Part shown: in pieces, positions 36,917 to 48,503 of the stretch | Layout: every line of letters begins with the position of its first letter | How positions within the stretch are numbered: the first letter of the stretch is position 1 | From: Bradysia coprophila | Taxonomy: Eukaryota; Arthropoda; Insecta; Diptera; Sciaridae | Length of the DNA stretch: 64,000 nucleotides | Assembly (NCBI RefSeq): GCF_014529535.1 | Contig: NW_023503608.1 | Location: 124,001-188,000 of the forward strand | Direction of reading: 5' to 3' | Notes under the pieces: model-generated | The model's database searches: none | Told to the model about the DNA's origin: nothing | Seen by the model: only the letters and a program-made list of their open reading frames with translations | Position numbers and translations under genes: made by a program

Positions 36917-37464
36917 TTTTAGGAAGTAGTTTTCGAACACATCGGCGTTTTTAAAATGTTTACCAGAATTTAACCTCTTTTGACTCTTTTGACAGGAAAT
37001 GTCACGAAAATAGTGATACCATGCTGCGATGAGTGGCTGCGAGTGACATTTTATTCCAGAGATGTGATACACATTAGACTTGTAACTTCTCTGTAAATTT
37101 ATCAATTTGATTCGTTTCAAAGAGGAAACCCGAAGGCCCTTTTAGGGAAATGCTGGAAGAAAAGTCAAAATTTCGAAATCAGTGTGATGGGAATTCTGAC
37201 TTCGATCTTTCGAAAAAATTTTCCGATTATTAATAGAGACGATAGGACTTTATATACTGTCGATATCTCTACCCTCCATGGATGGTTGAGCAAAAGAAAA
37301 TTGAAAAAGAAGAAGAATACTGAATAAACATCAACATTGCATTTTAACCCTGTGTTTATATCCACTATGGGCTCTTACCCAGGCAATTATGTTTCGTTCT
37401 TTATGTAAATTCTAAAATTGTGTTCGACTGTCCTGTATCACACGAATTTTCCCAACGTTCCAGC
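36917..37464. promoter_or_regulatory. Shared upstream region of PTCD1 and TONSL
   Basis: The two start codons point away from each other and are 548 bp apart, so this interval must hold both 5'UTRs and both promoters, a likely bidirectional promoter. I cannot place a TATA box or initiator with confidence. The open minus frame 37120-36917 is an in-frame upstream extension of PTCD1. Confidence 0.45.
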
Positions 37465-40400
37465 ATGCAAGAGCAGAGTAAGTCTAAGAAGATAAGATGC
37501 TTTAATGGCATCAAATCAAATTTGGTTGACATACGGCGGGAAACATTGAACCTAAAACTTCATCCACGAATTTGTAGAACTTCTAAAGAGGAAACGTCGT
37601 GCTAAAGAAGACAATGATTTGAATCAACTGGCCATTGCGTGTCACAATCTCGGTGAATACTATAACGAGCAATTGGATTACGAGAATGCGTTGAAAAACT
37701 TCGAGGAGGCTGCAACCCTTCACAAATCTAATGGCTCATCGAATGTAGACCTTGGCAAGTCACATCGAATGATTGGAGAAATGTACATGCTCTTGGGGGA
37801 TTTCGATAAGTCACTGCAACATGAACAAATCTATCTGGGTAATGTAGTAATCATGCCGACGCATTCGATCGCGATCTTATCAACTAAATTGATCTTTCAG
37901 AATGTTCAAAGTCTGCACAGAATGCAATCGAAGAACAACGTGCATATGCTACAATTGGAAGGGTACATCTGCTACATGGACAAAGTCTTACTGGTGTCGA
38001 AGAGAGCACACCACAACTGAAAAAAGCCGAGAAGGCATTTTTGAAAAGCCTCCTTGTGTGCAAAGGGTAAATTTTCCTAGTTAACGCTCCTGATTGTTTT
38101 GTCACACACACACAAAAATTGCTTTGCCTCAGGCTACGTGGACTGTCTAAAATGGAAATCGTTGACATGGAAGCTCGTCTCTATCTGAATCTTAGTGTCG
38201 TTAAGGAAAGCCTGGAAGATTTCGATGATTCGATTCAATTCATGGAAAAGGCGCTGACACTCTGCCGCAAAAACGAACTATTTGAACTCTTGCATCAATG
38301 CTATGTCACAGCGGCCTTATTCTACCACTTGAGACAAAATGAAAACACAAAGGCCTTAAGGTGAGCATCTTGGCTTCGGTGGTACGCAATCAATGTTGGA
38401 ACCAAAATCTTATTTTCGATTTCTTTCGACAGGCTGTTGAACTTGGCTTTGGATGTAGCCGAACGGTTGCCAGAAAAGGTGCTGAAGATGTGCGAAACGC
38501 TGACTGCAAAATCGGATATTTTCATCAAAACCGGTGATTTTCAGAGCGCGAAACAGGTCCTTCATAAAGCGTACAAATTGAGGAGTACCAATAAGGATGA
38601 CCGTGAGACAGTAGAGAAGCGGTTGAGAGTTGGTAGGGAAATGGTTTTTATTCTTTTAAAAAATTGGCCAAAAACTTTCTCATCTGCTTACAGTTGCAGC
38701 ATTATGTTACACTGAGGATGCACTTTTGGCTCTCGATTCCGAAGATTACTTAACGAAAAAAAATCTGTACGAGAAAATGGGTGATGGAGCTTGTGCTCTA
38801 CAGAACTATGAAAAGGCCATCGATTACTACCTAAAAATGATGGAAATGGCTGAATCTGGTCACTTAGACAGGAAGGAACTCATTCCCGTTTACGTTTCGC
38901 TGTACCAAACGTACACCGATCTGAAACAATACGATGAGGCTTTGGTTTATCTGAAAAAAGAGAAAGAATTGAACAAAGACGATCCTAAGGAAACCACTGC
39001 GACACTAATTCAAATCGCTGACCTCTACGACCTGTCCGGTAGAGGATTTTGGGAAGTTGAAAATGTTTACCAGGAAGCACGAACTGAAGCACAAAAACTG
39101 AACGATCTGAAATTGGAGAAAAAAATTGGTTTGAAACAGATTGCACTTCGGAAGAAGCACAAAATGACGACACTCGCGGATATTCTCATCGACGAGTTGA
39201 AGATGAGCGGAATCGATGTTAACATAGATGCAGACGAAGGTGGTAGTGACACGGAAGAGAGCCAAGGCAGTGACTTTGAAAAAAATACACCGGACATTGG
39301 AGAAGATATCTGTTTGAGCGACATATCCGGGTCAGATTGTGATGATGAAACGGCAAATACGAGCAGTTCACGTACACGCAAGAAACGTGGTCAATCATTT
39401 GCTGTTAAACGAAACGAGAAAGGAGAAACGCAACTGCATCAGGCATGTATATCTGGCAATATGCAGCAAGTTGGCCGTTTAATTGATCAAGGCCATCCCG
39501 TGAATATTCGTGACCATGCCGGATGGACACCTTTGCACGAGGCTTCAAATCACGGACATCACGAAATTGTGAAGGTGCTTCTTGAACGTGGTGCTGCTAT
39601 TAACGACAAAGGAGGTAAAAGCTGCGATGGCATTACAGCATTACATGATGCTTGCGTGAATGGGTGCTTAGAAGTGGTAGAAGTGTTGTTGGATCATGGA
39701 GCTCAACCAACGCTTCGTACAGATTTTAATGACACGGCGTTGGATTGTTTGGAGAAATGGAAGAAAACTGCAACATTGGACACAGCCGAACAAATATTTT
39801 ACGATGTAATCAAAGAACGAATTGTGAAAATGTTGAACACGGCTGGATGTGTTGATGTGCATTTAACATCTCCCATTAACGCTTCTCGCGTAACAAGTAC
39901 AGGAAGTTCACTCAATCGAACGATTTGTAACAGAAAGAACAGTAGGATCGGAACGCTTCGGAACTCTGCGTTTGTGGACAGTGACTCAGAAGACGATAAT
40001 GAATGTGTGACCGTAGCGGAAACGGTCGACGAAATAATGAACAAAGAATTTCCATCAACGGACATAGATGGGCCTAACGAATATCGTACAGCGATCGAAA
40101 ACGTGCGTAAGGTCAGCAGACTTTCATTGCCGTCGCCAGCAAAGTCTGTCGAGTCAAAAAGGAAAACTGGTCTTTTGACTACGGACGAAGTTGGTGAAAG
40201 TTGGCTCGAAGAAGACGTACAAACGAAAAAGAAGCGAAAATTGTCTTTCATAACACGCACCTTTTCGCACAGTGATGTGAACAGATTGAGTCCAGCGAAA
40301 ACATTGTCAAAAACTAAACTCAATCACAGCGACACCGATCGAAGTAAGGAAAATATTGCGGTGAATTTGTGGGACAATGAAACCGTCGACCCATACGCCA

Positions 40401-42173
40401 TATTCGATGATGATTCGCACGATGCATTCGACATTTTGATGAGTAATGCTGCCACGTCATCTTCATCGAACCGCAAACGTCGCGTTTCATCGAGTGACTC
40501 TAGAAATCGGAGCAACATCACGGGCAGGCAACCGACATTGTTGAGCACTGGTTTCACTAAGACCACTCAATCGACAGGTTGTTTTCTTGATAAATCAGTT
40601 AGTTACAGTCCGGTGACAGCATCTCCAGCAAAGAAGTCATCGCCAGTCGCAACCAAAATGGCCTCAATCAAAGTTAAAGTTGAGGATCACAGCTTAAACG
40701 TCCCAGTTAGCAATATCGAAGATTTAACAGTTGGATGGTTAGGTTTGTATGCTTCAGATAATTGCACTTGGATTGTCTTAAGACCTTGATTTTTCTCGCT
40801 TGCTTTCATTTAGCCGAAGAAGCAGCTCGTCGATATTACAAGTAAGATTTTTCGTCTATTTCCTTTCGTTGGTTTTGTGTGCTCAATTATTTATACCCGC
40901 AGTTTGAAGGGATTAAGACCGATACTACGATTGATGACAGAAGATGGAGCTATTTTCGAAAACGATGATCCCATCAGTGTCACTTTCGGCGAAGTTATCT
41001 CGTCAACAGTTCTCGATTGGAAGCTACCGCACATATCAAAGCGATACATAGAGGTGTGTCAGCAATTGAAAACCGGTAAATTTCGTTTCTCTGTATCACA
41101 TTACAGCCTTGAGACAAGCCTTTTAAGCACAGTGGGTGTTCGTTCCATTTTCAGAGCCGCTTGAATCCGTTCAATCAACACTCGAACTTATACAAGCCAC
41201 ACAAGAACTCAAAATCACTGATCAGTCCCTGGACAAACTTTCCAGTGAGCCCATATTCAAATCGCTTCAGCATCAGTCAAATCTTGAATCCATTGACTTG
41301 TCAAACAACTTTTTGGAGGACGAAGTTCTGAAACTTTTCGCGACGATTCTACCGACACTGACGAGGCTGAAGAACTTAAACTTATCAGGGAACTACATAA
41401 CACGTGAGGGAATCACGAATCTTGCATCCATTCCAGCCGGCCAATTTCCCGATCTTGAATCGCTGGACCTGAGCTTCAATCCACTGACAAACCACAGTAT
41501 TCCTTCGCTAAACGTTCTACTAGCAAAAACTAGAAATCTGAAAAAACTGTCGCTATGTGCTACGGACATAACAGATCTACCCGATCCACCGAACGAATCA
41601 TTCAAATATTCCCAGATCACAGACATGGACATCAGTTTCAATCACATCGATCTAGCCAATTTCAATCGACTGCTGAAGAAGCTAAATTCATGTCGTATGG
41701 TGTCACTGAATTTAGCGTTTAGCTGTGCAGATCGAGGAGTTATGGAATCAATTGTTGCTTTTTTGAATGCTGGAACGTGTGAAAAGTTACGTGATCTTGA
41801 TCTGTCGGGACTAGACCTAGAGGACGGTGACATATGGCTGTTATTACAAGCTCTCGAACGAACAAAAAATTTAAACGTCCTGAGGCTAATGGAAAATCGA
41901 CGTCTCACTTACATGACGTTAAAACTATTGATGGAGCGCTTGGCCGCAAAGCGATTGGAGTTGGACGGCTGTTGGAAATTGTATTCGAAAATTGGTGACA
42001 ATATTTACGTCAGCGGACAATGTACGATTGCGCACATCCGGATGACCGTTGATCCAGTGACGAGGGCGAATGATTTAGAATGGATTAACGAAATATGGAG
42101 GCGGATGTTCGGCGACGTGGCCAACGTTAAAGTTCGTCAGAATTGTGTCACGCTCACAGTGAGCGAAAGGTGA
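37465..42173 (+). CDS. Tonsl: Tonsoku-like protein, TONSL (replication-fork repair)
   Basis: Nine exons: 37465-37477, 37578-37838, 37901-38066, 38133-38360, 38433-38632, 38694-40742, 40814-40841, 40903-41075, 41155-42173; 4137 nt, 1378 aa. TPR repeats fill about residues 1-460 (LAIACHNLGEYYNEQLDYEN, CALQNYEKAIDYYLKMMEMA). An acidic stretch (about 467-512) follows, then three ankyrin repeats (533-645) with GWTPLHEASNHGHHE and GITALHDACVNG. Trp, Glu and Asn in the first block match those that read histone H4 unmethylated at K20. A ubiquitin-like domain lies at about 947-1025 (GWLAEEAARRYYN) and leucine-rich repeats at about 1080-1340 (LESIDLSNNFLEDEVLKLFA). This order is unique to TONSL, partner of MMS22L, which loads RAD51 at stalled forks. 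The start exon is only 13 nt and is inferred from phase and the family start (MxEQKLL). AATAAA at 42208. Confidence 0.93.
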
Positions 42174-42301
42174 AGAATTTGTAATGTAATCGAACAAATT
42201 AGAAAACAATAAATTTATGCAAAACCGTTTGACCTGCCGTTTCTACATCCAGTAAACCTTTACTTTCACCTTAATCCTACAGTTTTCATTTCATGGAAAT
42301 T

Positions 42302-42505
42302 TTACTGCTAGGAGGAGAATAGAACCCTGTCTCCACAATTCAAAATTCGAAAATAAGCCTCGAATTAATACGGGTAAGCGTATCTTTGTTAACTTGTGAA
42401 AAGTTTTTCCTGCTACAAAATCTTTCACTTCATTTGTTTTCTCAATTTATGCGTCAAGAAGACACAAAATTTAGCCAAGATTCGCAAATAAAATTCAAAT
42501 AAATA
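42302..42505. repeat. Direct repeat, left copy
   Basis: Shares a series of blocks with 44338-44575: CTAGGAGGAG, CTGTCTC, GAAAATAAGCCT, AATTAATACG, GTGAAAAGT, AATCTTT.ACTTCAT, TGTTTTCT and TTTAGCCAAGA. The two copies flank the degraded LINE. The left copy is slightly shorter. Confidence 0.7.
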
Positions 42506-42515
42506 AATAAAATTC

Positions 42516-42537
42516 ACACACACACACACAAACACAC
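42516..42537. repeat. CA microsatellite
   Basis: A short CACACACACACACA run interrupted once by AA, just downstream of the left direct-repeat copy. Confidence 0.8.
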
Positions 42538-42639
42538 TGTAGAAAAAACTTTTACTTTCAGTACTTTACCTACAGTTTCCATTTACCAAAATTTTGCTTT
42601 TAAAATGGTCAAAAATTATTTATTTTATTTTATTTTTAA

Positions 42640-44165
42640 TCGTTTTACGACCAAACAAACAGGCCGGGGCCCAATAATATGTTAGTCGGGAAAATACAAG
42701 AAAATCAGAAGTACAATGCCAAGTTTCTTTGCCAGAAAAACAATAATAAAAAAATTAGTAACTGAAAGTGTCTCTAACGAGCTCCTTAAACACCGAAAGT
42801 CTAGCATCCATAATATTCAAATCGGAGAAGAACAAGTCATGATGCTCTTGAATTCGGAAAATCGGTGAGTTCCTCTGGATGTTGGTCTTAATGTTGGGTA
42901 GGTAGAACACATTCCTTTGTCGGGTGGATCTAGTACGATGATCAAACGAAAGCTGGTGACGAAGTTTAGAATCGATTCGGCTATGAATCAATTTGAATAG
43001 GATCATTTCATCGTTTTCCAGTCGCCTGGATTCCAGCGAATGAAGTCTAAGATGTTGTAGTCTCTTGTCGTACGATTGTCGTTCCATGTTAAACTTGTAG
43101 AAAAACATCCTCGAGAATTTCTTTTGCACTCGCTCCAACTGATCGATTGAGTTATGATAGAACGGACTCCAAACGGACGAACAATATTCAAGTCTGCTAC
43201 GAACAAGAGAATTATAGAGTGTCACAAAGCTCGACCGATCGGAAAAATATTTGCCACAGCGGAAGATAAATCCAATAAGCTGGTATGACTTCCTCGTAAT
43301 GAAATCAACGTGATCGCTGAATGACAGCTTCTCGTCGATAATGACTCCAAGATCGGTTTTTGATCGCACTCGGTCAATAACCTGGCCACATAGCATGTAT
43401 GGAAATGAGATCTTGTTGGGACTGTGCGTAAATGACATGACAGCGCACTTCTTGTGGTTCAGACTCATATCGTTCGATCTGCACCACCGCTCAACCAGCT
43501 CTAGGTCATTTTGTAGGAGTAGGCAGTCATCCTCATTGATGATTGGGCGAAAGACTTTCAGATCGTCAGCAAAGCCGAGTCCAGAATCTGCAGATAGAGA
43601 CGTGAGTAAATCATTGATGAAGATTATGAATAAGAGCTGGCCAAGTATTGATCCTTGCGGAACTCCTGAGGTAGGAAAAATTCTGCTGGACGATGAACGA
43701 CCAATTACCACCAGCTGCGAACGATCCCTGAGGTACGACGCAAACCATTGGACTAGGTTTGAATTTATTCCAAGTCCCTTTAGTTTACCAATCAGGCGTC
43801 CGTGGTTCACTTTATCAAAAGCCTTCGTGAAATCCGTATAAACTGAATCAACTTGACCACCATCCGCAATATTGTTTGCCAACATCGATACTTATTCCAT
43901 CAGGTTCGTCTGTGTTGACCTCTTACAGAAAAAACCGTGCTGAGAATGGTGAATTTTATGATTAATCTGATCAAACAACATGGTGAAAACCAGTCTCTCA
44001 AAAACTTTAGAAACAGCACACAAGATACTAATCGGTCTGTAGTTCGACACATCCGCTTTATCTCCGTCTTTAAAGATTGGTGAGACGAAGCTCACTTTCC
44101 ACCTAGATGGAAACTTTTTTTCAGCTAACGATCGGTTAAAAAGGATGGTAAGCGGCAGATACTAT
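42640..44165 (-). pseudogene. Jockey/CR1-like LINE reverse transcriptase, 5'-truncated and broken
   Basis: Minus strand. From about 44165 downwards the frame reads RWKVSFVSPIFKDGDKA, then YRPISILCAVSKVFERL, then a stop (TAA, 43892-43894), and resumes to 42755 with the catalytic blocks: DFTKAFDKVNH (first Asp), SGVPQGSILGQLLFIIF, the GFADDLKVF active-site pair, and DLGVIIDEKLSFSDHV of the thumb. The endonuclease is absent, so it is 5'-truncated as is usual for LINE copies. The 3' end runs into an A-rich tail when read on the minus strand (TTTATTTTATTTT on plus, 42620-42640). The intact length of the second half suggests moderate age. Not functional as it stands. Confidence 0.88.
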
Positions 44166-44337
44166 TGTAATAGTATTTTACATAACTAGGGATAAAAACA
44201 TGAAAAGTAGAGTTTTTGTGTAAATTTTGTTGATCCGAGGTGAAGCCGAGATGGATTTTACGTGCTGAGAGCGTCGAAAAAAGTGCTTGAAACTTGAAAA
44301 GTACGGTTTTCGACTCATGTAGCATGTACATTTTTTT

Positions 44338-44575
44338 GCTAGGAGGAGGAGGAGAGAACACTGTCTCTAAAATTTAAAATTCGTCAAACTAATCACAGTA
44401 TGATGCCGAAAATAAGCCTTAAATTAATACGTAGAACAGCATTTGTACTTGGTTTTCTTGTGATTGTGAAAAGTCTCTCCTGGTAAAAAATCTTTTACTT
44501 CATCTGTTTTCTGAACTAATGCGTCAACAAGACACAAACACTTTAGCCAAGAATGGCGGATAAAATTCGAAGATG
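44338..44575. repeat. Direct repeat, right copy
   Basis: Second copy of the unit at 42302-42505; carries extra sequence near 44390 (CAAACTAATCACAGTATGATG) absent from the left copy. No coding content. Confidence 0.7.
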
Positions 44576-45261
44576 ATTTAAAGCAAATTCTTTAGTTAAC
44601 ACATACCCTTAGTGAAAATACGTTACGGAGAGCATGTTATTTGCACATTAGCAGTCATCACTGCCGACACAGACCTGTTATAGACTTTGCCTGCTTTCAC
44701 CCAACTTCAATTTTATCATTTTTTCCCCTGAAGTTTATCAAACTAGGCAGCCTTGAAAATACTTGACCTCAGCTTTCCAGCGAACCCACTCACATCCAGA
44801 TCACACATATTTAACAGCCGTGAAACGAGTTTAAAAACACCCATTTATCGACCTTGAAAGACCTGCTACCAGCAATCAATGGTAGCCGAGGACCATCTGA
44901 GTCTTGTTTTGAATTCATCAGTCCAAGACCTTTCCATGCTAGACGAAATGGGTCCAGGGACGCCGACTTGTGTTTGGGAGTAGTGGTGCTCATACAACAA
45001 GCGAATCTGGAAGTAGTGGTGCTCTTCAAGTAAAACTGGGAAGATGTAGTGGTGCTCATCATTTGAGTAGTGGTGCCCGAGCCTCGCTTGTCCTTAGAAG
45101 TCAGCGCCCCTGAATGGGTCCGATTTTTCAAAAGAATCCCTCCGAACAAAATTTGCGAAAAAAAATATTTGTGGATCCTGAAAGGATATTATATTCTTAA
45201 CAATCTATGAGATTTTCAACCAAAACGAACTTTCGCAAGATCCCATGTAATACCTTGTAGA
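44576..45261. other. Spacer with irregular GTAGTGGTGCTC motif cluster
   Basis: Four occurrences of (G)TAGTGGTGC(T/C)C lie between 44970 and 45080 at uneven spacing of about 25-40 bp. They open a Ser/Thr-rich frame on the minus strand, which I regard as a by-product of the repeat. No gene is supported. Confidence 0.4.
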
Positions 45262-46294
45262 CCTACACGGAAAATCCTGATATGCGTGTGAGAGCTATAA
45301 GTGGACTTAGCACCCCCATTTTTTGGCATATAGCTGTGAAATGCATATTGCGAAGACTGTAGTTAAAATAGCTGTGTAATTTATATTATAGTTGTGAGCC
45401 ACATTTCAAATCTATCACGAGAAATAAACTTTTTTTCCCAAACTTTCATGAATTTTGCGGTCACCCATCTAAGTACTAACCGCGCCGATTGATGCTTAAC
45501 CCGAGAATCCGACCGTCACCTATGCTGCTGTTGTGCTAACTTTGCTTGTGCTTTAACACACGTTCTTATTTCGAAGCGTTGCTACCACAATATAAATTCT
45601 GCAGCTATATTATGCGGCACACAGCCTAATTCAAGTGTGCAGTTTTTATATTTAGCATTTTGTCAGTTGTCAGTTGTCACTTGGAGAATGGTTTAAGGTT
45701 CTGAAAGAAAGTGAAATGAAACTGCGTGAAGAATCGCCAATTAAATTATTTTCTGTGAAATGACGATTTTGATTTTTAGGAGCAATACTTGGCTAATTAC
45801 TTAATTCGTCTTCTAATGTAGTGAAATTTCTGATATTTTCATTCGTCTGTGTCTCTACGGATTCCTACTATTGAAGGCGTTACCATTAACCTGATGAAGA
45901 AACCTCATTATAATCAGCTGAGCTATTTTAGAACAGTTTTTGGTGCGATTTTTCTTTATCTATTAACATTGAATATCAGCATGGATGACTTGAATGCATG
46001 GTCCCATAGATTTTCTGATATGCAGCCCACAGCTATATTTTTCATACGTCAAATATGCGTTACACAGCTATGACATAGAGTACACAGCCAAAATATGCAA
46101 ATCCTAGCTATAACATGTGTTGTCGGTGCATAATGTAGCTGTGTGATCCATAATATAGTTGTGTAACTCATATTGCACGTAAATTACCAACATTAATAGA
46201 ATATGCGTTCAGTAGCTATATTTTTATAAGTCTTGCAGCTATATTATAAGTTCCACAGCCTTAATCGAAATCCACGAATTTTCCGTGTACCACC
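45262..46294. mobile_element. Inverted-repeat element with dense AGCTGTGTAA-type subrepeats
   Basis: Left end TACACGGAAAATCC and right end GAATTTTCCGTGTA are inverted copies of about 12 bp. Inside each flank are many degenerate short units in either orientation (ATAGCTGTG, CACAGCTAT, TATAGTTGTG), most dense at 45340-45410 and 46025-46260. The middle carries a 5S-rRNA-like fragment and an unrelated open frame (45849-46073). I could not fix a target duplication, so boundaries are approximate. Confidence 0.6.
45457..45516 (-). ncRNA. 5S-rRNA-derived fragment (SINE3-like or pseudogene)
   Basis: On the minus strand the sequence reads GTTAAGCAT, then GGCGCGGTTAGTACTTAG with ATGGGTGACCGC directly after it. 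This is the central part of eukaryotic 5S rRNA, including the internal polymerase III control region. The 5' third and the 3' end of 5S are missing or diverged; GGTCGGATTCTCGGG upstream is only loosely similar. It is therefore not a working 5S gene but a 5S-derived retroposon or pseudogene. Confidence 0.75.
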
Positions 46295-46605
46295 TGAGTC
46301 ACCATGTTATATGTGAAAATATTCAAATTGATCGCGCCTTTCGTAGATTTATTTTGTGGCTCTATTGGTCACCATCAGCGCCACCTGTAAATCTGACGGT
46401 ACTCATCTGGTAATATTATTAGAAGTAGGAGAAGTAGAGAGACCACATTCTGACAGGAACAAGAAGAAAAAGAAAGATTAAAATACAAAAATACATCACA
46501 CAACACGCAAATTTCTTGAATTTTTAATAATTTTTTTTTTCCATTTTTAAAATAAATCCATTCATTGCGTTAGTCTAGATTTAATACCTAATAAAACACA
46601 AAGCG

Positions 46606-48503
46606 ATGGCTCGGGAAAATAATAACAGTGCTACAGCCGATAGCAGTCGAAATAATAAAAATAAACGCTTTTCGATTCACGGTAAGTGAATAAGTAATAA
46701 CTAAAAATACATTCCAACCGTAATCTTGTTTCGACGAAATTATAATAATTTATTGCGGATGATCGGTGTATCTGATCAGCGCATTCTCCGAATGATTTTT
46801 AATCCGATATTGTCCGTGTTCCAGATGCGTTCGAAGAGGACGAGGAAGATGAATCTCTCGGTATTAAAGTGTATGGTTCAACAGTTGTATCAACGACACC
46901 CGTCCAATCAAAAAATAGAGTCACAACACCGCAAGATGTTACAATACGTGTAAATGATGCACGGTAAATCATTAATATTCATTCGATTAGGCATTATGTA
47001 TGCATCGAATTGTGATTGATTGATTCATTTTCCTGTTTTGATTAGAACATACAAGCCTGGTGATGACACAACTAGTCGGGATTCTGATTCACTAATTCAA
47101 GAATATGGAAACCTTTCGAATGCCGAAACAAACACATTGTGTTGGAAGCATCCGAAAGTACGGGAAAATTGGCGAACAGTTTTGGTGAGTTGATTCGATG
47201 AGCGTATGTGAAAAGTGATGTGGGAGTGTAGGTGGAGACAGTCAGTTTCGCATAAAGAGAGGTAGCATGGAACTAGTAAATGTTTTACCGTCTCTGTAGG
47301 TGCCTTGACGGGCGAGTGAATGGATGAGTCACAGAAAAGTGCTTACCACGGTCATTCGATTCATGCATTTTTTTCGATCAATTAATATATTGTCAAGGCC
47401 AAAGTGTAAATAGCGAAATACATTTTTGTTTGCGTGATTTGCGAGTGGTCACGAACAAAAGACAAGTTTGGTGCTCTGAAAGTTGTCCCTGAAAAAAACA
47501 TCTGATTTTTCTGTTCTTTTTGCATGACCTCGGTAACCTCTTGTGAGAAGAAAACTCACCAGATTCGTTTATTTCTTCGTAAATAAAATCGGACGAAAAC
47601 GCACCACGCAAAGCCAGCAGTTTTTATAATTACAATTTGAATTCTCATGCACTAAAAAAGTAGACCGTGATGTGCTTTTATCGGAATAATACCTTGCCCT
47701 TACTGGACAGCCATTGGAATCGCGTTTTCCAATTGACAAAGTTCTTTCGAATAACTGACCTATATCTATTTGGATCGAAAGTCTTTCAAATCTATTTAGC
47801 AAGGATCAAGATTGTCTGGATAACTAACGTCCTGAAGGGGTGAACTTACATTGGATCATTCGTCAATCAGATTTAAAATATTTTACTGGCCTCGCTGCCA
47901 TATCGAGTAGCATCTTCAACAGTTCTCCGAACAGACATTTCGTTTATAATTCGTTTCAACCAGAGTCTGCATCAAGCAAAACGGCATCCATATCAAATGG
48001 ATTTCCATTCTTTAGAAAATAAATCTTGCCACGGTGAGCTTGTTCCAACATATTTCCTTCCATTCTCAAAATTCTCAAATGCTCCCAATACGAAAGCTTG
48101 CGAGTAATTGTGCTTATCAACAACGAGTTAAAATTTTTCATAGAAAGAATGTCGTTCTCCGTAAGACGCAATTTCCATAATAAAAAGATTTACGTGCGAA
48201 AAATGTACACAACAAAATCACGTTACCTACAACAGCAACTCTTATCACCAAATTTTAACAAAACAATTTTTTTATCCGATTTCCGTGATATAGGCCGCCG
48301 TCACATTATTACTGGTCGGTACAGGTTTGGTTGTCATGGGTGCCTATTGCATAGCCGATCCACAAAACGGTAGTCAAGGGGCTGTGTTTCTAGTAGCTGG
48401 ATTCATCTGTTTCATACCGGGTGCCTATCACGTCGTGTACATTTGGCTGGCGGCTCGAGGTCATCGCGGTTTCGACTTTTATCATTTACCTTTGTTTACA
48501 TAA
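46606..48503 (+). CDS. Tmem134: Transmembrane protein 134 (TMEM134)
   Basis: Four exons: 46606-46681, 46825-46963, 47046-47184, 48294-48503; 564 nt, 187 aa. The short N-terminal cytosolic part has FSIHDAFEEDEEDE, matching the FSIDDAFE block of vertebrate TMEM134. CWKHPKVRENWRTVL leads into two membrane segments (about residues 119-137 and 147-168), the second with the family signature FIPGAYHVVYIW. The protein ends ARGHRGFDFYHLPLFT, the conserved tail GHRGF.FYLP. Function in animals is poorly known; the human protein has been reported at the endoplasmic reticulum. Intron 3 is 1.1 kb; the others are about 80-145 nt. Nothing unusual is seen. Confidence 0.93.

Noticed and set aside
39799-40323. 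174-codon minus-strand frame
   Set aside because: Antisense shadow of the large TONSL exon.
43341-43841. 166-codon plus-strand frame
   Set aside because: Opposite strand of the reverse transcriptase remnant.
44811-45149. Ser/Thr-rich minus-strand frame of 112 codons
   Set aside because: Generated by the irregular GTAGTGGTGCTC motif cluster.
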